Counted from the first letter of the stretch, positions 14,860 to 24,670 are shown. The stretch is 64,000 nucleotides of DNA from Amycolatopsis xylanica (GCF_900107045.1 NZ_FNON01000004.1:434001-498000), one strand, 5' to 3'. The notes: generated by a model from the sequence alone, not told the origin. Translations and numbers: made by a program.

Positions 14860-17240
14860 GACGCCGCCGCCGTCACGGTGGCCGACTCGTGCCATTCCAG
14901 CATCGAGGTGCTGAGGCGGGTGATGAGATCGGGGTCGTCGACCAGCCGCAGCTCGCCGCCGCGACGGCGGGCCAGCACGCGGTCCAGTTTGGCCAGCACG
15001 GCGAGGTCGCGGTCGTCGAGTTCGTCGCCGGTCGGCGTCTCGCCCGGCGCGAGTTCGCGGAACAGCACCGCGACCTTGGGCGCCGTCGGCACGTCCTCCT
15101 CGGGCGGGTCCTCGTCGTCGGCCGTGCGGATGGCGAGCGCCTTGAACCGCGCGCCCGCGACGAAGATCGCCTCGTCCACCGGACGGTTCATCAGCAGGTC
15201 GGACGTGCGCCGCGCCGAGCACGGCCAGATCAGCACGTCGAAGTCCGCGTCGGGCACGGTCACCGCGAGATCGATGCTCGCGGTCAGGAAACCGGGCTCG
15301 GTGAGCACCGTTCCCGGTGTGCTGCGCCGCTCGATCGCCTCGCCCAGTTTGCCTTGCCGCAGCACGGCACGCCGATGCGTCGGCAGCCGCCTGATCCCGG
15401 ACACCAGGCACGGCACCAGCGCGTCGACCCCGCCGGCCTGACCGCCGCGCACCGCCTGGTTGAGCTCGGCCGTGCCCGCCTCGCCGCGGCCGAGATACAG
15501 GCAGACGGCCACATAGTCCGCCTTCAGCTCGGCCTCGCCGCCGTAGCGCATGGACGGCCACGTCGCCAGCGCCGCGTTGACCGTGGCCAGCGCTTCGCCG
15601 AAGACCTCGCCCGCCGCGGCCGTGAACCGGGTCTGCTCGGCCGACGTGCTCGGACGGTCGGCGATGACGAGCGGGCCGTGCTCGACGACCGGAAGCTCCT
15701 CCACGACAGGGATTTCAGGCTCGGGAACCGGCTCGGGGATCGGTTCGGGCTCCGGTTCCGGCTCGAGCGGCTCGAGTTCCTCGGCGACGGGCAACTCCGG
15801 CTCGGGAAGCTCGGGTTCCACCGGCTCCGGCGGACCGGACACAGTGGACACCGGAGCACTCGACATCGTCATGATCGGCGGCGGCGCGAACGACAGATCC
15901 GGCAACACCGGCTCCGGCGCGGCCACCTCGGCGACCGGGGTCGTGAGTGTTCCGGCCGGTTCTAACCGGTCAGAACACTCACGACCCCCGAGCACTGGCT
16001 CGGCCTCGACGACGGGCGCCGCGACCTCAGGTGCGGGCAGCGCAGGCTCAGCGACGGGCTCGGCCTCGACGACGGGCTCGGGCTCAGCCACGGGCGCCGC
16101 CTCGGCGACCGGGGTCGTGAATGTTTTGACCGGTTCTAACCGGCCGGAACACTCACGACCTCCGAGCAGCGGGGCCGGGACCGAGCGGACGCCGCACCGG
16201 GCCAGCGCTTCCCGTCCTCGCTCGTCGACGTCGCCGCCCAGCCGCACCCGCACCACCGCGCGCCGCGCCGGGTCGAGTCCGTCCAGCAGCCGTTCCGCGG
16301 CCTCCAGCAACGGCAAGCCCACCAGCTCACCGGCACTGCCCACGGTCAACGTCCACCCGGCCGGATCGAACGCCTCCGCGCCCGCCACGGCGCCGCCCAT
16401 GCTCAGCAGGAGCCCGCCGGGCAGCACCGAAGCCCGCACCGGGCCACGCTGATACTGCCGCTCACCGCTCCGCGCCCACCCTGGTGGCGCGGCCGCGATG
16501 TCGAGCACCTCCTGCGCCCCACCCGCCACGGGCTGCCGCAGCACCGTCGCGAATGGACGATAAGTCGACATCGTGCTGAACACGATGTCTCGTTCCAGCA
16601 AGCCGGCCAGCGCCCGCTGCCAGTCCTGTGTGGACACCTCGGTCACACCCGGCACCACGAGGAACGGCCCGAGCGGCAACCGTCCCAGCAGCTCCGCCAC
16701 CTCATCGGGCGAGACACCGGCGCCGACCACGATCTTCGGGAACCGGAAGTCCACCGGAACGGACAGCGCGTCGGCCACCGGGGACGACACCGTACGCACC
16801 ACGAGCCCGGCCGGGATCTGCCACGCGACCACCCCGGCGCCGGTCACCTGCTCACCGCGGAGCACGGATTCCCAGGCGGGCACGGGGAAACGGAAGTGCA
16901 CCGTCTCCCCGTGCCGCCATCCACCCTCGGCGAACATCGCCGCGCCCGGTTCGGCGATGAACCCGCCGCGAGGCGTGAACACCGGCACGCCGAGTTCCTC
17001 GCGCAGGCCGCGCGCGAGTTTCTCGTCCGCGCCGAGCCAGATCTCCGTCACCGGCCCGGCCGGCAGCAGCGAAGCGGGCAGCGTGTCACCGAGCAGCTCC
17101 CTGGCCGCGGCCGTGACCAGCACGAACAGCCTGCCCGGCATCCCGGCGACCGGAAGCGGCGGCGTCGGCTCGTCGTGGCGGCTCACCACCACGTGCGGAC
17201 CGTGCCGCCGCGCCACCAGCCCGTCCAAATCCTGCAGCAT
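14856..17240 (-). CDS. ESX-linked protein with ART-like C-terminus, carries two in-frame palindromes
   Basis: 794 residues from the ATG at 17240 (GGGAG 5 nt upstream). The N-terminal ~380 residues hold two alpha/beta lobes (PVTEIWLGADEKLARGL; FPKIVVGAGVSPDEVAELLG) that align by eye with the 549-residue protein at 25168. A Pro/Glu/Val-rich linker follows, interrupted twice by translated 44-bp palindromes (GGRECSGRLEPVKTFTTP and GGRECSDRLEPAGTLTTP). Residues ~590-760 resemble an ADP-ribosyltransferase-like fold (RRAVLRQG; DEAIFVAGARFKAL), with the second Glu of the E-x-E motif kept and the first absent by eye. No signal peptide or membrane helix is seen. It overlaps mycP by 4 bp. Function unknown; a scaffold or regulator of the ESX system is a guess. 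Confidence 0.6.
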   Translation of the reverse strand: MLQDLDGLVARRHGPHVVVSRHDEPTPPLPVAGMPGRLFVLVTAAARELLGDTLPASLLPAGPVTEIWLGADEKLARGLREELGVPVFTPRGGFIAEPGAAMFAEGGWRHGETVHFRFPVPAWESVLRGEQVTGAGVVAWQIPAGLVVRTVSSPVADALSVPVDFRFPKIVVGAGVSPDEVAELLGRLPLGPFLVVPGVTEVSTQDWQRALAGLLERDIVFSTMSTYRPFATVLRQPVAGGAQEVLDIAAAPPGWARSGERQYQRGPVRASVLPGGLLLSMGGAVAGAEAFDPAGWTLTVGSAGELVGLPLLEAAERLLDGLDPARRAVVRVRLGGDVDERGREALARCGVRSVPAPLLGGRECSGRLEPVKTFTTPVAEAAPVAEPEPVVEAEPVAEPALPAPEVAAPVVEAEPVLGGRECSDRLEPAGTLTTPVAEVAAPEPVLPDLSFAPPPIMTMSSAPVSTVSGPPEPVEPELPEPELPVAEELEPLEPEPEPEPIPEPVPEPEIPVVEELPVVEHGPLVIADRPSTSAEQTRFTAAAGEVFGEALATVNAALATWPSMRYGGEAELKADYVAVCLYLGRGEAGTAELNQAVRGGQAGGVDALVPCLVSGIRRLPTHRRAVLRQGKLGEAIERRSTPGTVLTEPGFLTASIDLAVTVPDADFDVLIWPCSARRTSDLLMNRPVDEAIFVAGARFKALAIRTADDEDPPEEDVPTAPKVAVLFRELAPGETPTGDELDDRDLAVLAKLDRVLARRRGGELRLVDDPDLITRLSTSMLEWHESATVTAAAS
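15941..15984. repeat. 44-bp palindrome inserted in frame, copy 3
   Basis: Lies inside the coding sequence of the 794-residue protein. Arms surround a CT centre, with right-arm differences (GGTCAGAAC). Read on the minus strand it encodes GGRECSDRLEPAGTLTTP without shifting the frame. Confidence 0.88.
16115..16158. repeat. 44-bp palindrome inserted in frame, copy 4
   Basis: Second copy inside the same gene, 130 bp from copy 3. Left arm is TCGTGAATGTTTTGACC, CT centre, right arm the standard form. On the minus strand it encodes GGRECSGRLEPVKTFTTP in the same reading phase as copy 3. Confidence 0.88.
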
Positions 17241-17281
17241 CTTCACTCCCGCCGTGGAAATCGTTGGTCGGAGAACCGCGC

Positions 17282-19678
17282 TCAGCCACCCATGGGGAAG
17301 TCCTCGGTGGTCAGCAGCGTGAGGTCGGCGGAACCGGCGGTGGTCGCCATCGCGAGCCGCGAGGCCTGCCGGTCGGTCATCCGCTCGAACACCCGGCGCG
17401 CGGTCCGGCCGTTGCCGAACGTGCCATCCTTGGGTATCTCGTCGAAGTACCGCAGCAACGCCTCGCCCGCGCCCTCGTCGAGCCGGTAGTCGTGCTTGGC
17501 GCATTGCGTGCGCACGATGGTGACCAGTTCGTCCGGCGTGTAGTTGGCGAACTCGATGGTCCGGCTGAAGCGGGATTCCATACCGGGGTTGGATTCCAGG
17601 AACTTGGTCATGTCCTTTGTGTACCCGGCGGCGATCACGACGACGTCGTCGCGGTGGTCCTCCATCAGCTTGACCAATGTGTCGATCGCCTCGCGGCCGA
17701 AGTCCGGCCCGGTGCCGCCGCCACCCTGGCTCAGCGTGTACGCCTCGTCGATGAACAGCACCCCGCCCAACGCCGCGGTGAACGCCTCGGTGGTCTTGAT
17801 GGCCGTGCCGCCGATGATCTGCGCGACCAGGTCGGCGCGCGCCACCTCGACCAGATGTCCCTTACGCAGCACGCCGAGTTGCGCCAGGATCTGCCCGTAG
17901 ATCCGCGCGACCGTGGTCTTGCCGGTGCCCGGCGCGCCCGCGAACACCAGATGCCGCGCCATCGGCGGCGCGGACAGCCCGGCGTCCATCCGCCGCTTGG
18001 CCATCTTGTTGAGGTTGATCAGCGAGGTCACCTCGCTCTTCACCCCGGCGAGCCCGACCAGCCCTTCCAGCTCCACCAGCGGATCCGACCCCAGTTCGGC
18101 GCGCTGCGGGGCCTGCGCCGCCGGCGCGGGGACGTCCGCGGTCGCCGCCGTGCCGACCGCGTCCGCCGACAGGTTGCCGCTGCTGATCAGGTCGACGACC
18201 TCGATGCCGGTGCCGGGCCTGGTCTGGCGCACGCCGCTGCCGTGGTTGTCCCGCACGGTGCACCCGGAAACCTTGACCGCTTCTTCAGTCTCCAAGCGAA
18301 TCCCGTCAGCGGCGCCACCGGTGAACTCCGAGTCCACAATGGACCCGGACGCGCCTTCGGCCACCAGACAGCCCATCCCGGTGCTGCCCTGCACTCGGCA
18401 CCGCAACAGCGAGAGGTCCGCCCCGGCACCGGCGTGCACGCCGTCCGCGCCCGCGCCGTTGATTTCGCTGTCGGTCAACGCCAGCGCCGCGCCCACCACA
18501 CTCACCCCGGCGCCGGTCATGCCACGCGCGCTGAGCCCGCTGACCGACGGCCGCGCGCCTTCGGCCACCGAAAGCCCCACGCCACGGCCGCCGTCGATCT
18601 CGATGTTCTCCAGCCGTCCCCTGGCGTCGCCGTGCAGCTCGATCGCCGCGCCGTCGCAGCCGAGCACCCGCAGCCGCCGGAAGAACGGGTCGGACGCGGT
18701 GTCCACCCGCACCCCCGCGCCGGTGCAGCCGGTGACCGTGATCCGGTCGAACTCGGTGACGCTGCGCTCGGTCACGCCGATGCCGATACCGTCCACTTCG
18801 GACACATCGCAGCCGGTGACACTGCCACCCGCGCGCCCGGCGAAATGCAGCCCGCGCCCGCGCGTGCCGCTCACCTGGCATCCGGTCAGCTGCGGCGCAC
18901 AGGATTCAGCGACGAAAATACCTTCGGCGGCCGCACGCTGCACCTGACATTCCTGCAGTACAACGGTTCCTGACGACGCGAGATAGAACCCGATGGCCGA
19001 AGTCTTGGTCACGGCCAGCCTCGTCGCGCTCAGCGAAGCCTGCTGCTCGACCGCCACCGCAGGCTTCCCTGCGCCGCTGACCGTGGTGTCTTCGACGGTC
19101 AGTTTGCCATGGCCGTTAAGGCAAATCCCGTTACCGGCCGCACCACGCACCGAGCAGGCACGCATCAGCAGAGCGCCGTCGTCGGCGACCACCACGGCCG
19201 ACGTCCCCAGCTCCTCCAGGCGGCAGGAATCGAGCACCCCGCCTTCGGTCGCGGTCACCACCACGCCCGCGCCGACGGAGTTGCGGATCTCGCAGTCACG
19301 CATCAGCACGGTCCCCGCGTCCCTGGCGAACACCGTCGCCCAGCTCGACGCCCGCACCACGCATTCGGTGATCCCGAGCTGCCCGCCGACGACCAGCACG
19401 GCCGGACTGTCCGCATCGGACGCGACGATCGTGAGCCCGGACAACGCGGCCGATCCGCTCGCCAGCGCCACGGTCACGCCGGTGTCGGCGACCAGCTGCA
19501 CGGTGCCGGGCCCGTCCTCGGCGGTGATCGTGACGGCCTTGGTGAGCACCAGGTTCTCCGTGTACCGCCCGGGACCGACCACGATGACCGCGCCGTCGGT
19601 CGCCACGGCGAGCGCCTCGCCGACGCTGCGGTGCCCTTGGCCGGGGGTCTGGGTCACCATGATGACGTTCTGACTCAC
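17282..19678 (-). CDS. Parallel beta-helix / AAA+ ATPase fusion (EccA-like)
   Basis: 798 residues from a GTG at 19678 (AGGAG 8 nt upstream). Residues ~15-480 are a right-handed parallel beta-helix of pectate-lyase type: many ~23-residue turns with patterns such as VLRDCEIRNSVGAGV and SGNGICLNGHG-like coils. Residues ~530-798 are a CbbX/EccA-type AAA+ domain: P-loop FAGAPGTGKTTVARIYG, Walker B GGVLFIDEAYTL, sensor region IAAGYTKDM and arginine-finger-like MESRFSRT. EccA proteins normally carry a TPR N-terminus and act on ESX substrates in the cytosol; here a beta-helix replaces it. It is 41 bp upstream of the 794-residue gene in the same transcript. Substrate remodelling for secretion is the likely role. 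Confidence 0.82.
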   Translation of the reverse strand: MSQNVIMVTQTPGQGHRSVGEALAVATDGAVIVVGPGRYTENLVLTKAVTITAEDGPGTVQLVADTGVTVALASGSAALSGLTIVASDADSPAVLVVGGQLGITECVVRASSWATVFARDAGTVLMRDCEIRNSVGAGVVVTATEGGVLDSCRLEELGTSAVVVADDGALLMRACSVRGAAGNGICLNGHGKLTVEDTTVSGAGKPAVAVEQQASLSATRLAVTKTSAIGFYLASSGTVVLQECQVQRAAAEGIFVAESCAPQLTGCQVSGTRGRGLHFAGRAGGSVTGCDVSEVDGIGIGVTERSVTEFDRITVTGCTGAGVRVDTASDPFFRRLRVLGCDGAAIELHGDARGRLENIEIDGGRGVGLSVAEGARPSVSGLSARGMTGAGVSVVGAALALTDSEINGAGADGVHAGAGADLSLLRCRVQGSTGMGCLVAEGASGSIVDSEFTGGAADGIRLETEEAVKVSGCTVRDNHGSGVRQTRPGTGIEVVDLISSGNLSADAVGTAATADVPAPAAQAPQRAELGSDPLVELEGLVGLAGVKSEVTSLINLNKMAKRRMDAGLSAPPMARHLVFAGAPGTGKTTVARIYGQILAQLGVLRKGHLVEVARADLVAQIIGGTAIKTTEAFTAALGGVLFIDEAYTLSQGGGGTGPDFGREAIDTLVKLMEDHRDDVVVIAAGYTKDMTKFLESNPGMESRFSRTIEFANYTPDELVTIVRTQCAKHDYRLDEGAGEALLRYFDEIPKDGTFGNGRTARRVFERMTDRQASRLAMATTAGSADLTLLTTEDFPMGG

Positions 19679-19697
19679 GTGCGGCGCTCCTGTCGTT

Positions 19698-21845
19698 TCA
19701 CGCGCTGACCGGCTCCAGCCGCCCGCCCAGCCCGGACGTGGCCAGCCCGTGCCGGGTCCGGCAGCCCGCCTTGGCGAACAGCCTGGTGAGGTGTTTCTCC
19801 ACGGTCTTCTCACTGACCAGCACCGCGACCGCGATCTGCCGGTTGGTGCGGCCCTGCCGGATCAGCTCGATGATCCGGTGCTGCAGCTCGGAAAGCTCGT
19901 CCGTGCGGGCCCGCGTGGCCGCCGGCGCGGCGCCGAACCGCGCCAGCGCGCGCTTCACCTCGGCGATCAGCCGCGACGCGCCGATCGCGCGCGCGGTCTC
20001 GTACGCCTCGGTCAGCGCGGCCACGTCGCCGTCGGGCAGGCACGCCAAGACCTCGTTCAGCCGGGTCGGCAGCTCACGCAAGGCCGGATAGTCACCGGGC
20101 ACTCGCCACGACTCGGCTTGCCGGTCTTCCCCGCGCCAATCGGCCATCTCCGCGGCGAGCATCCGCGAGTACCGCTTGGCCGCGGCGTCGGCGCGAGGGT
20201 CGAGTTCGAGTTCACGGGCCGCGCTGAGCGCCGACGACCAGTCGGTGCCCGCGTATTCGCGGCAGACGCGGTGATACGCGGCCAGCGGGCCCGAGTCCGG
20301 CACGCGATAGTCCGGGCCGAGCAGCGCGGAGAACACCGTGCCCAGTTCACGACTGGCGCAGAACGCTTCCAGGTCACGATCCGAGAGCACGGTCCCCGGG
20401 GCGAAACACGCGACGACTTCGTCAAGCCGGATCTCTTCGCCCGCGAACCACCTGCGGCACAAGGCGAACTGAGGCGTGCCTTCGAATGCGGCTGACATGC
20501 GTTGTCCACTGTGGATCGCCACCAGCGCCGCCGCGATGGCCAGCTCCTCGTCGGCTTGATCGATCGACTCTTCGACGACCTGAGCCAGCCGCGTATAGTC
20601 ACCGGCTCGGACGAGCAGCCGGATCAGCTCGGCCCGCAGGTCACGGTCCCGGCTGTGCCACCACGCCGCGTAGGCGTGCGAGACCGCGGCGAACGGCTTG
20701 CTTTGCTTGTCCTGCAGCACTTCCAGCAGCTCGGGTCGCGGAGCCATCGATCGGCCAGCCGCCGCGATGTGCCCCGCCGTCACCGGCCCGTGCCGTCCCT
20801 GGGCGAGCAACGACTCGGCCACCAGCCGGTGCAGGTCGCCCGGCTCGACGGTCAAAGCCCGACACCGGTTCCGCAGCCGTCCGGTGCTTTCGCTGTCGAG
20901 CACCCCGGCGAGCACGAGCTGATCCGCCGCGCGACCGTACGCGAGCGGCGCGCGTCCGGTCGCCGCGGCGAGCATGGGGATGTCGTCGACCCGGCAGCCG
21001 ACCGCGCTGGAAGCGAGCGCGACCAGCTCACGCCCGGCATCGCCGCACCGGTCCAGCTCGACCATCAGCGGATGCGAAGCAGGCAGCCGCACGGGTTCGC
21101 CGGGATCACGCAGGCAGAGTCTGCCTTGGACGGTGGCGAGCCTGCCCTGTTCGCGCAGATCGGCCATTGTGGACACCAGCGTGCCCGGGTTTCCATACAG
21201 GCAGCCAAGAGCGTCCTGCAAGACGCGAGGCAGGACCGGATCGACCGGTATCCCGGCCAGCTGCCGCAGCAGGGTGTCGACCGCGGGGTCCGGCAGCGGC
21301 CGCAGCTCGATCACCTCGTCGGCCCGCTCGCTCAGCTCGGACGGGCCGTCGGGGCAAGCCGCGACGACGAAGTGCCCGGCACGTTGTGCGGTCGTGAGCG
21401 CGGCGACCGGCTGCCCGAGCAGATGGGCGTCGTCGGCCAGCACCGCGATCGGGGCCGTCGCGCGGATGGTGGTGAACAACGCGCTGAACGCGTTCAGCAG
21501 GCAAAAACGGCGCCAAGGCGAGGAATAGCCGTCCGCCGTGCACAGCTTGCCGACCGCGTCGAGCGCCGTGACCAGCCCGGCGCCGAGTTCCTCGAAGCGG
21601 CCGCGGATCGCGTCGAGCAGCAGGTGCGCGCCGAAAGCGTCCCAGTCCGGGCGCTCGGCGGAACCGTCCATTTCGATCACGACGAAGCCCTGCTCGGCGA
21701 GTTCACGGCGAACTTGGCCCAGCACAGCGGTTTTCCCGCTGCCGGCGTCGCCGCGGACGACCTTGAGCGCCGGGGTCGACCCATCCCAGCGCAGCGCGGC
21801 GAGCTCGTCCTGCCTGCCGGTGGGTTCGGTCCGCTGGCGCGCCAT
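19698..21845 (-). CDS. LuxR-family regulator with N-terminal AAA ATPase
   Basis: 715 residues. The ATG at 21845 is preferred over one 30 bp upstream because GAGGGGAG stands 8 nt before it. An ATPase domain with P-loop VVRGDAGSGKTAVLGQVR (~30-50) and Walker B-like AVLADDAHLLG is followed by a long helical region. The C-terminus is a LuxR/NarL DNA-binding helix-turn-helix (ELSELQHRIIELIRQGRTNR; SEKTVEKHLTRLFAKAGCRT). This is the LAL/MalT-like layout of signal-dependent activators. It ends 20 bp before the beta-helix/AAA+ gene start, so it may be in the same transcript. It is divergent from a second LAL gene, which suggests a shared control region at 21846-21923. Confidence 0.85.
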   Translation of the reverse strand: MARQRTEPTGRQDELAALRWDGSTPALKVVRGDAGSGKTAVLGQVRRELAEQGFVVIEMDGSAERPDWDAFGAHLLLDAIRGRFEELGAGLVTALDAVGKLCTADGYSSPWRRFCLLNAFSALFTTIRATAPIAVLADDAHLLGQPVAALTTAQRAGHFVVAACPDGPSELSERADEVIELRPLPDPAVDTLLRQLAGIPVDPVLPRVLQDALGCLYGNPGTLVSTMADLREQGRLATVQGRLCLRDPGEPVRLPASHPLMVELDRCGDAGRELVALASSAVGCRVDDIPMLAAATGRAPLAYGRAADQLVLAGVLDSESTGRLRNRCRALTVEPGDLHRLVAESLLAQGRHGPVTAGHIAAAGRSMAPRPELLEVLQDKQSKPFAAVSHAYAAWWHSRDRDLRAELIRLLVRAGDYTRLAQVVEESIDQADEELAIAAALVAIHSGQRMSAAFEGTPQFALCRRWFAGEEIRLDEVVACFAPGTVLSDRDLEAFCASRELGTVFSALLGPDYRVPDSGPLAAYHRVCREYAGTDWSSALSAARELELDPRADAAAKRYSRMLAAEMADWRGEDRQAESWRVPGDYPALRELPTRLNEVLACLPDGDVAALTEAYETARAIGASRLIAEVKRALARFGAAPAATRARTDELSELQHRIIELIRQGRTNRQIAVAVLVSEKTVEKHLTRLFAKAGCRTRHGLATSGLGGRLEPVSA

Positions 21846-21923
21846 CTCCGGGTCTCCCCTCTGTAGTGCCGTCATTCAGTCACCGAGTGTCGCCATCGGC
21901 AAGGGGCGCGGGCGATCAATGGC

Positions 21924-24599
21924 TTGCACGGACAGCACTCTGGCCCCAATGGGCAGGTAGGGCGTCCGGGCGGACTCGGCGTCCGAACGGGCCAGACGGC
22001 GAGCGCGGCCCTGCCGTGGCGGGGCGCGCACCTGATGATGGCGAAGGTGGACGCTGTCATGGAACTCCTCGGCGAGGCCGGAGCACCCTGCATCTGGGTG
22101 ACCGGTCCCGCCGGAGTCGGGCGCACCACGCTGCTCGAGCGGGTTCGCGATCGGCTTCGCGGTGACGGCCGCCGCGTTTCCGCGATGCGGTTCACCTCGG
22201 CGGGTGATCTGGTGCCCGCCGACGCGAGTCCCGACCGGCCGTGGCTGGCGCCCGTGGCCGGCGCGGCCGACGACCCCGAAGTCGCCCGCCGCGCGGCACT
22301 CGCCGCGGCGGCGCCGATCGTGCGCGGCGGCGATCAGGTGCTGCTGCTCGATGACACCCAATGGATCGACCGCGATTCGCTGGCCGTGCTCGAAGCACTC
22401 ATCCGCAGGCTGGCGGGCAGCGCGGTGCGGCTCGTGTGCGCGACCCGCACACCCGTGCGTGACGCCGCGGCCGGACTCGCCATGGTGCGCCGGTTGCGTG
22501 CCGACGGCCTCGTGCGTCCGGTGCGGCTGCGGCCGTTGCGTGCCGACGAAATCACGCGCCTGGTCGTCGAAGCGATCTCGGCCGCGCCCAGCGGAGCGCT
22601 GCGGCGGCGGTTACAGGAACTCAGCCGCGGGGTGCCCTCGGCATTGCATCAAGCGCTCGAACTGCTGCGCGCGGAAGGCTCACTGCGCATTGTGGACAGA
22701 CGCGCGTATCTGGTACCCGGCACCGCGACGACGTCTCCCCCGCGCGTGGTGCGCGAACTCGGCCCGGACGTGCTCGCGGTCGCGAAGGCGGCGGCCGTGC
22801 TGCATCCGCTCGGCGACGCGATGCCCGCGCTGATCAGCGAAGTGCTCGATCAGGACAAGGCGGAAACCCTTGAGCTGCTGGACATCCTGCGCGCCGAAGG
22901 GGTGTTGCACCACGGCGTCACCTGGCGCTTCACCATCCCGGTGACGGCGTCGGCGCTGATCGCCGAGCTGGGCCCGTTCGAGCGGCGTCAGTTCGCCGCG
23001 GCGGCCGTCACGGCACTGTGGACGGGCACCGCGCTGACCTCCGACCCCGACTATCTCGCCGACCAGATCGCCGAGGCGGGCAAGCTCATCGACCCGGCGC
23101 GGGCGCTCGGCGAACTGCTCCGCCGCGCGCTGCGAAACGACAAGCCCGAGCGTGGCGGCCGGTGGCTACGCGCGGCCATCGAGCTGACCGAGGACCGGGC
23201 GCAGCGCGCGATGGTCACGCTGCTGCACACGTCGTGGTGTCATCAGCACGGCGACCACAAGCAGAGTCTCGCGGGAGCACGGCTGCTGCTACGCGACTTC
23301 CCCGACCAGCTCTCCGCCGACGCGACGCAAGAAGTCCAGTCGATGGCGGTCAGCGCGTGCGACCCGGCCGCGCTGGCGGAGATCGCCGCGGGATCGCCGG
23401 ACTGGACCCCCGCGTCGAGCGCGATCGCGTTGAGCAGGCTGGACCGCTGGGCGGACGCGGGCGCGCTGCTCGCCCGCACCGAGCCCGGCTGCCCGACCTC
23501 GGCGATGCTCTCCGGGCTGTACGCGAGCCTCGCGGACTTGTGGGCGGGCCGCCCGGAACGCTTCGACGCGAACCTCGCCGCACGCGCCGCGTGGCCGTTG
23601 CGGGAGGTGCGAAGGCATCGCACCGACCAGATCCGCTCGCACGTGACCGCGCTTTTGGTCATCGGTGAGCAACACCGGGCCGAACGCCTGCTCGCTGACG
23701 AGCGGTTCCCCGAAGAAGACCTGCGCGATGGCGAACGGTCCATGCTCGCGGCCATGCGCGGCGAATTCCCCCGCGCCGTGGATTTCGCGCGGCGCAGCGT
23801 CGCGCATCGCGGTGACGACGCCGGTTCGTCGGCGATGCACCTGTCGACGGTCTCGGTGCTGGTGGCACAAGGCAGGCTGACGGCTGCGCGCGAGCTGCTG
23901 ACCGCCGCTCGCGCCACCAAGCCGATGCTGGTGCACCTGCTCGACATCGCCGACGCCCGCGTCGACCGCGCGCTCGGCGACCACACCGGCGCCGCAGAAC
24001 GCCTGCACAGCGCCATTGCGCACGGCCTGGCCGTCGGCACGGACATCGCCTGGTCCGAACTCGCCGACCTGGCACTCGACCGCGGCGACCACGACACGGC
24101 CGCCCGCTGTCTCGCCGAACTCGACAAGCTCGCCTCGACCATGCCGACCGGCCGCGTGCTCCTGCACCGTTCGCTGGTGCGCGCCTGCCTCCTGCGCGGC
24201 GGAACCGAATGCCTGCGCCGCGCGCACGACCGCGCTCAGCCGTTCGAGACCGCGCTCGTCGTGGAACGCCTGGTCCGCCACGGCGCCGCCGACCCCCGCC
24301 TGCTGACGCCGACCTACGAAACCCTCGGCGCGCTGGACGCCCTGCTCTACCGCGCGTGGCTGCGCAACCTGATGCGGGAACACGGCATCGCCGTCCCCGG
24401 CCGCCAGGAAACCGTAGCCGAGAACGAACACCTCCTCGCCCTCCTCGCCGCCGAGGGCTTGACCAACAAGCAACTCGCGACCGCGCTGAAGACCAGCGAG
24501 AAGAGCGTCGAAGGCCGGCTGAGCAGGTTGTTCTCGCGCACGGGCTACCGCTCACGCATCGAGCTCGCCACCGCCATGCTCAACGGCGACCACATCTAA
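21924..24599 (+). CDS. LAL-type LuxR regulator with AAA ATPase
   Basis: About 891 residues if started at the TTG at 21924, or 854 from the ATG at 22035. The conserved opening of the family (LPWRGAHLMMAKVDAVMELL) begins before 22035, so the earlier start or another upstream start is preferred, with uncertainty. P-loop: VTGPAGVGRTTLLERVR, where Arg replaces the usual Lys of GKT/S. Walker B: VLLLDDTQWIDRDS. A long TPR-like middle leads to a C-terminal LuxR helix-turn-helix (EGLTNKQLATALKTSEKSVE; RLSRLFSRTGYRSR). It is divergent from the 715-residue regulator and convergent with the SseB-like gene, with the paired palindromes at 24607 between. Confidence 0.83.
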   Translation: MHGQHSGPNGQVGRPGGLGVRTGQTASAALPWRGAHLMMAKVDAVMELLGEAGAPCIWVTGPAGVGRTTLLERVRDRLRGDGRRVSAMRFTSAGDLVPADASPDRPWLAPVAGAADDPEVARRAALAAAAPIVRGGDQVLLLDDTQWIDRDSLAVLEALIRRLAGSAVRLVCATRTPVRDAAAGLAMVRRLRADGLVRPVRLRPLRADEITRLVVEAISAAPSGALRRRLQELSRGVPSALHQALELLRAEGSLRIVDRRAYLVPGTATTSPPRVVRELGPDVLAVAKAAAVLHPLGDAMPALISEVLDQDKAETLELLDILRAEGVLHHGVTWRFTIPVTASALIAELGPFERRQFAAAAVTALWTGTALTSDPDYLADQIAEAGKLIDPARALGELLRRALRNDKPERGGRWLRAAIELTEDRAQRAMVTLLHTSWCHQHGDHKQSLAGARLLLRDFPDQLSADATQEVQSMAVSACDPAALAEIAAGSPDWTPASSAIALSRLDRWADAGALLARTEPGCPTSAMLSGLYASLADLWAGRPERFDANLAARAAWPLREVRRHRTDQIRSHVTALLVIGEQHRAERLLADERFPEEDLRDGERSMLAAMRGEFPRAVDFARRSVAHRGDDAGSSAMHLSTVSVLVAQGRLTAARELLTAARATKPMLVHLLDIADARVDRALGDHTGAAERLHSAIAHGLAVGTDIAWSELADLALDRGDHDTAARCLAELDKLASTMPTGRVLLHRSLVRACLLRGGTECLRRAHDRAQPFETALVVERLVRHGAADPRLLTPTYETLGALDALLYRAWLRNLMREHGIAVPGRQETVAENEHLLALLAAEGLTNKQLATALKTSEKSVEGRLSRLFSRTGYRSRIELATAMLNGDHI

Positions 24600-24606
24600 C
24601 CCAGGG

Positions 24607-24669
24607 GCGGGATAAAGCGGGCTTTATCCCGGGACGCTTTTCCCCGGGATAAAGCCCGCTTTATCCCGG
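24607..24669. repeat. Paired GATAAAGC palindromes, copy 2
   Basis: Same two-palindrome unit as at 13306, with GG and CC centres and a 9-nt spacer. It fills the 71 bp between the convergent stops of the LAL regulator (24599) and the SseB-like gene (24671). The outer end is trimmed (GCGGGATAAAGC instead of CCCGGGATAAAGC). Confidence 0.85.
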
Positions 24670-24670
24670 T

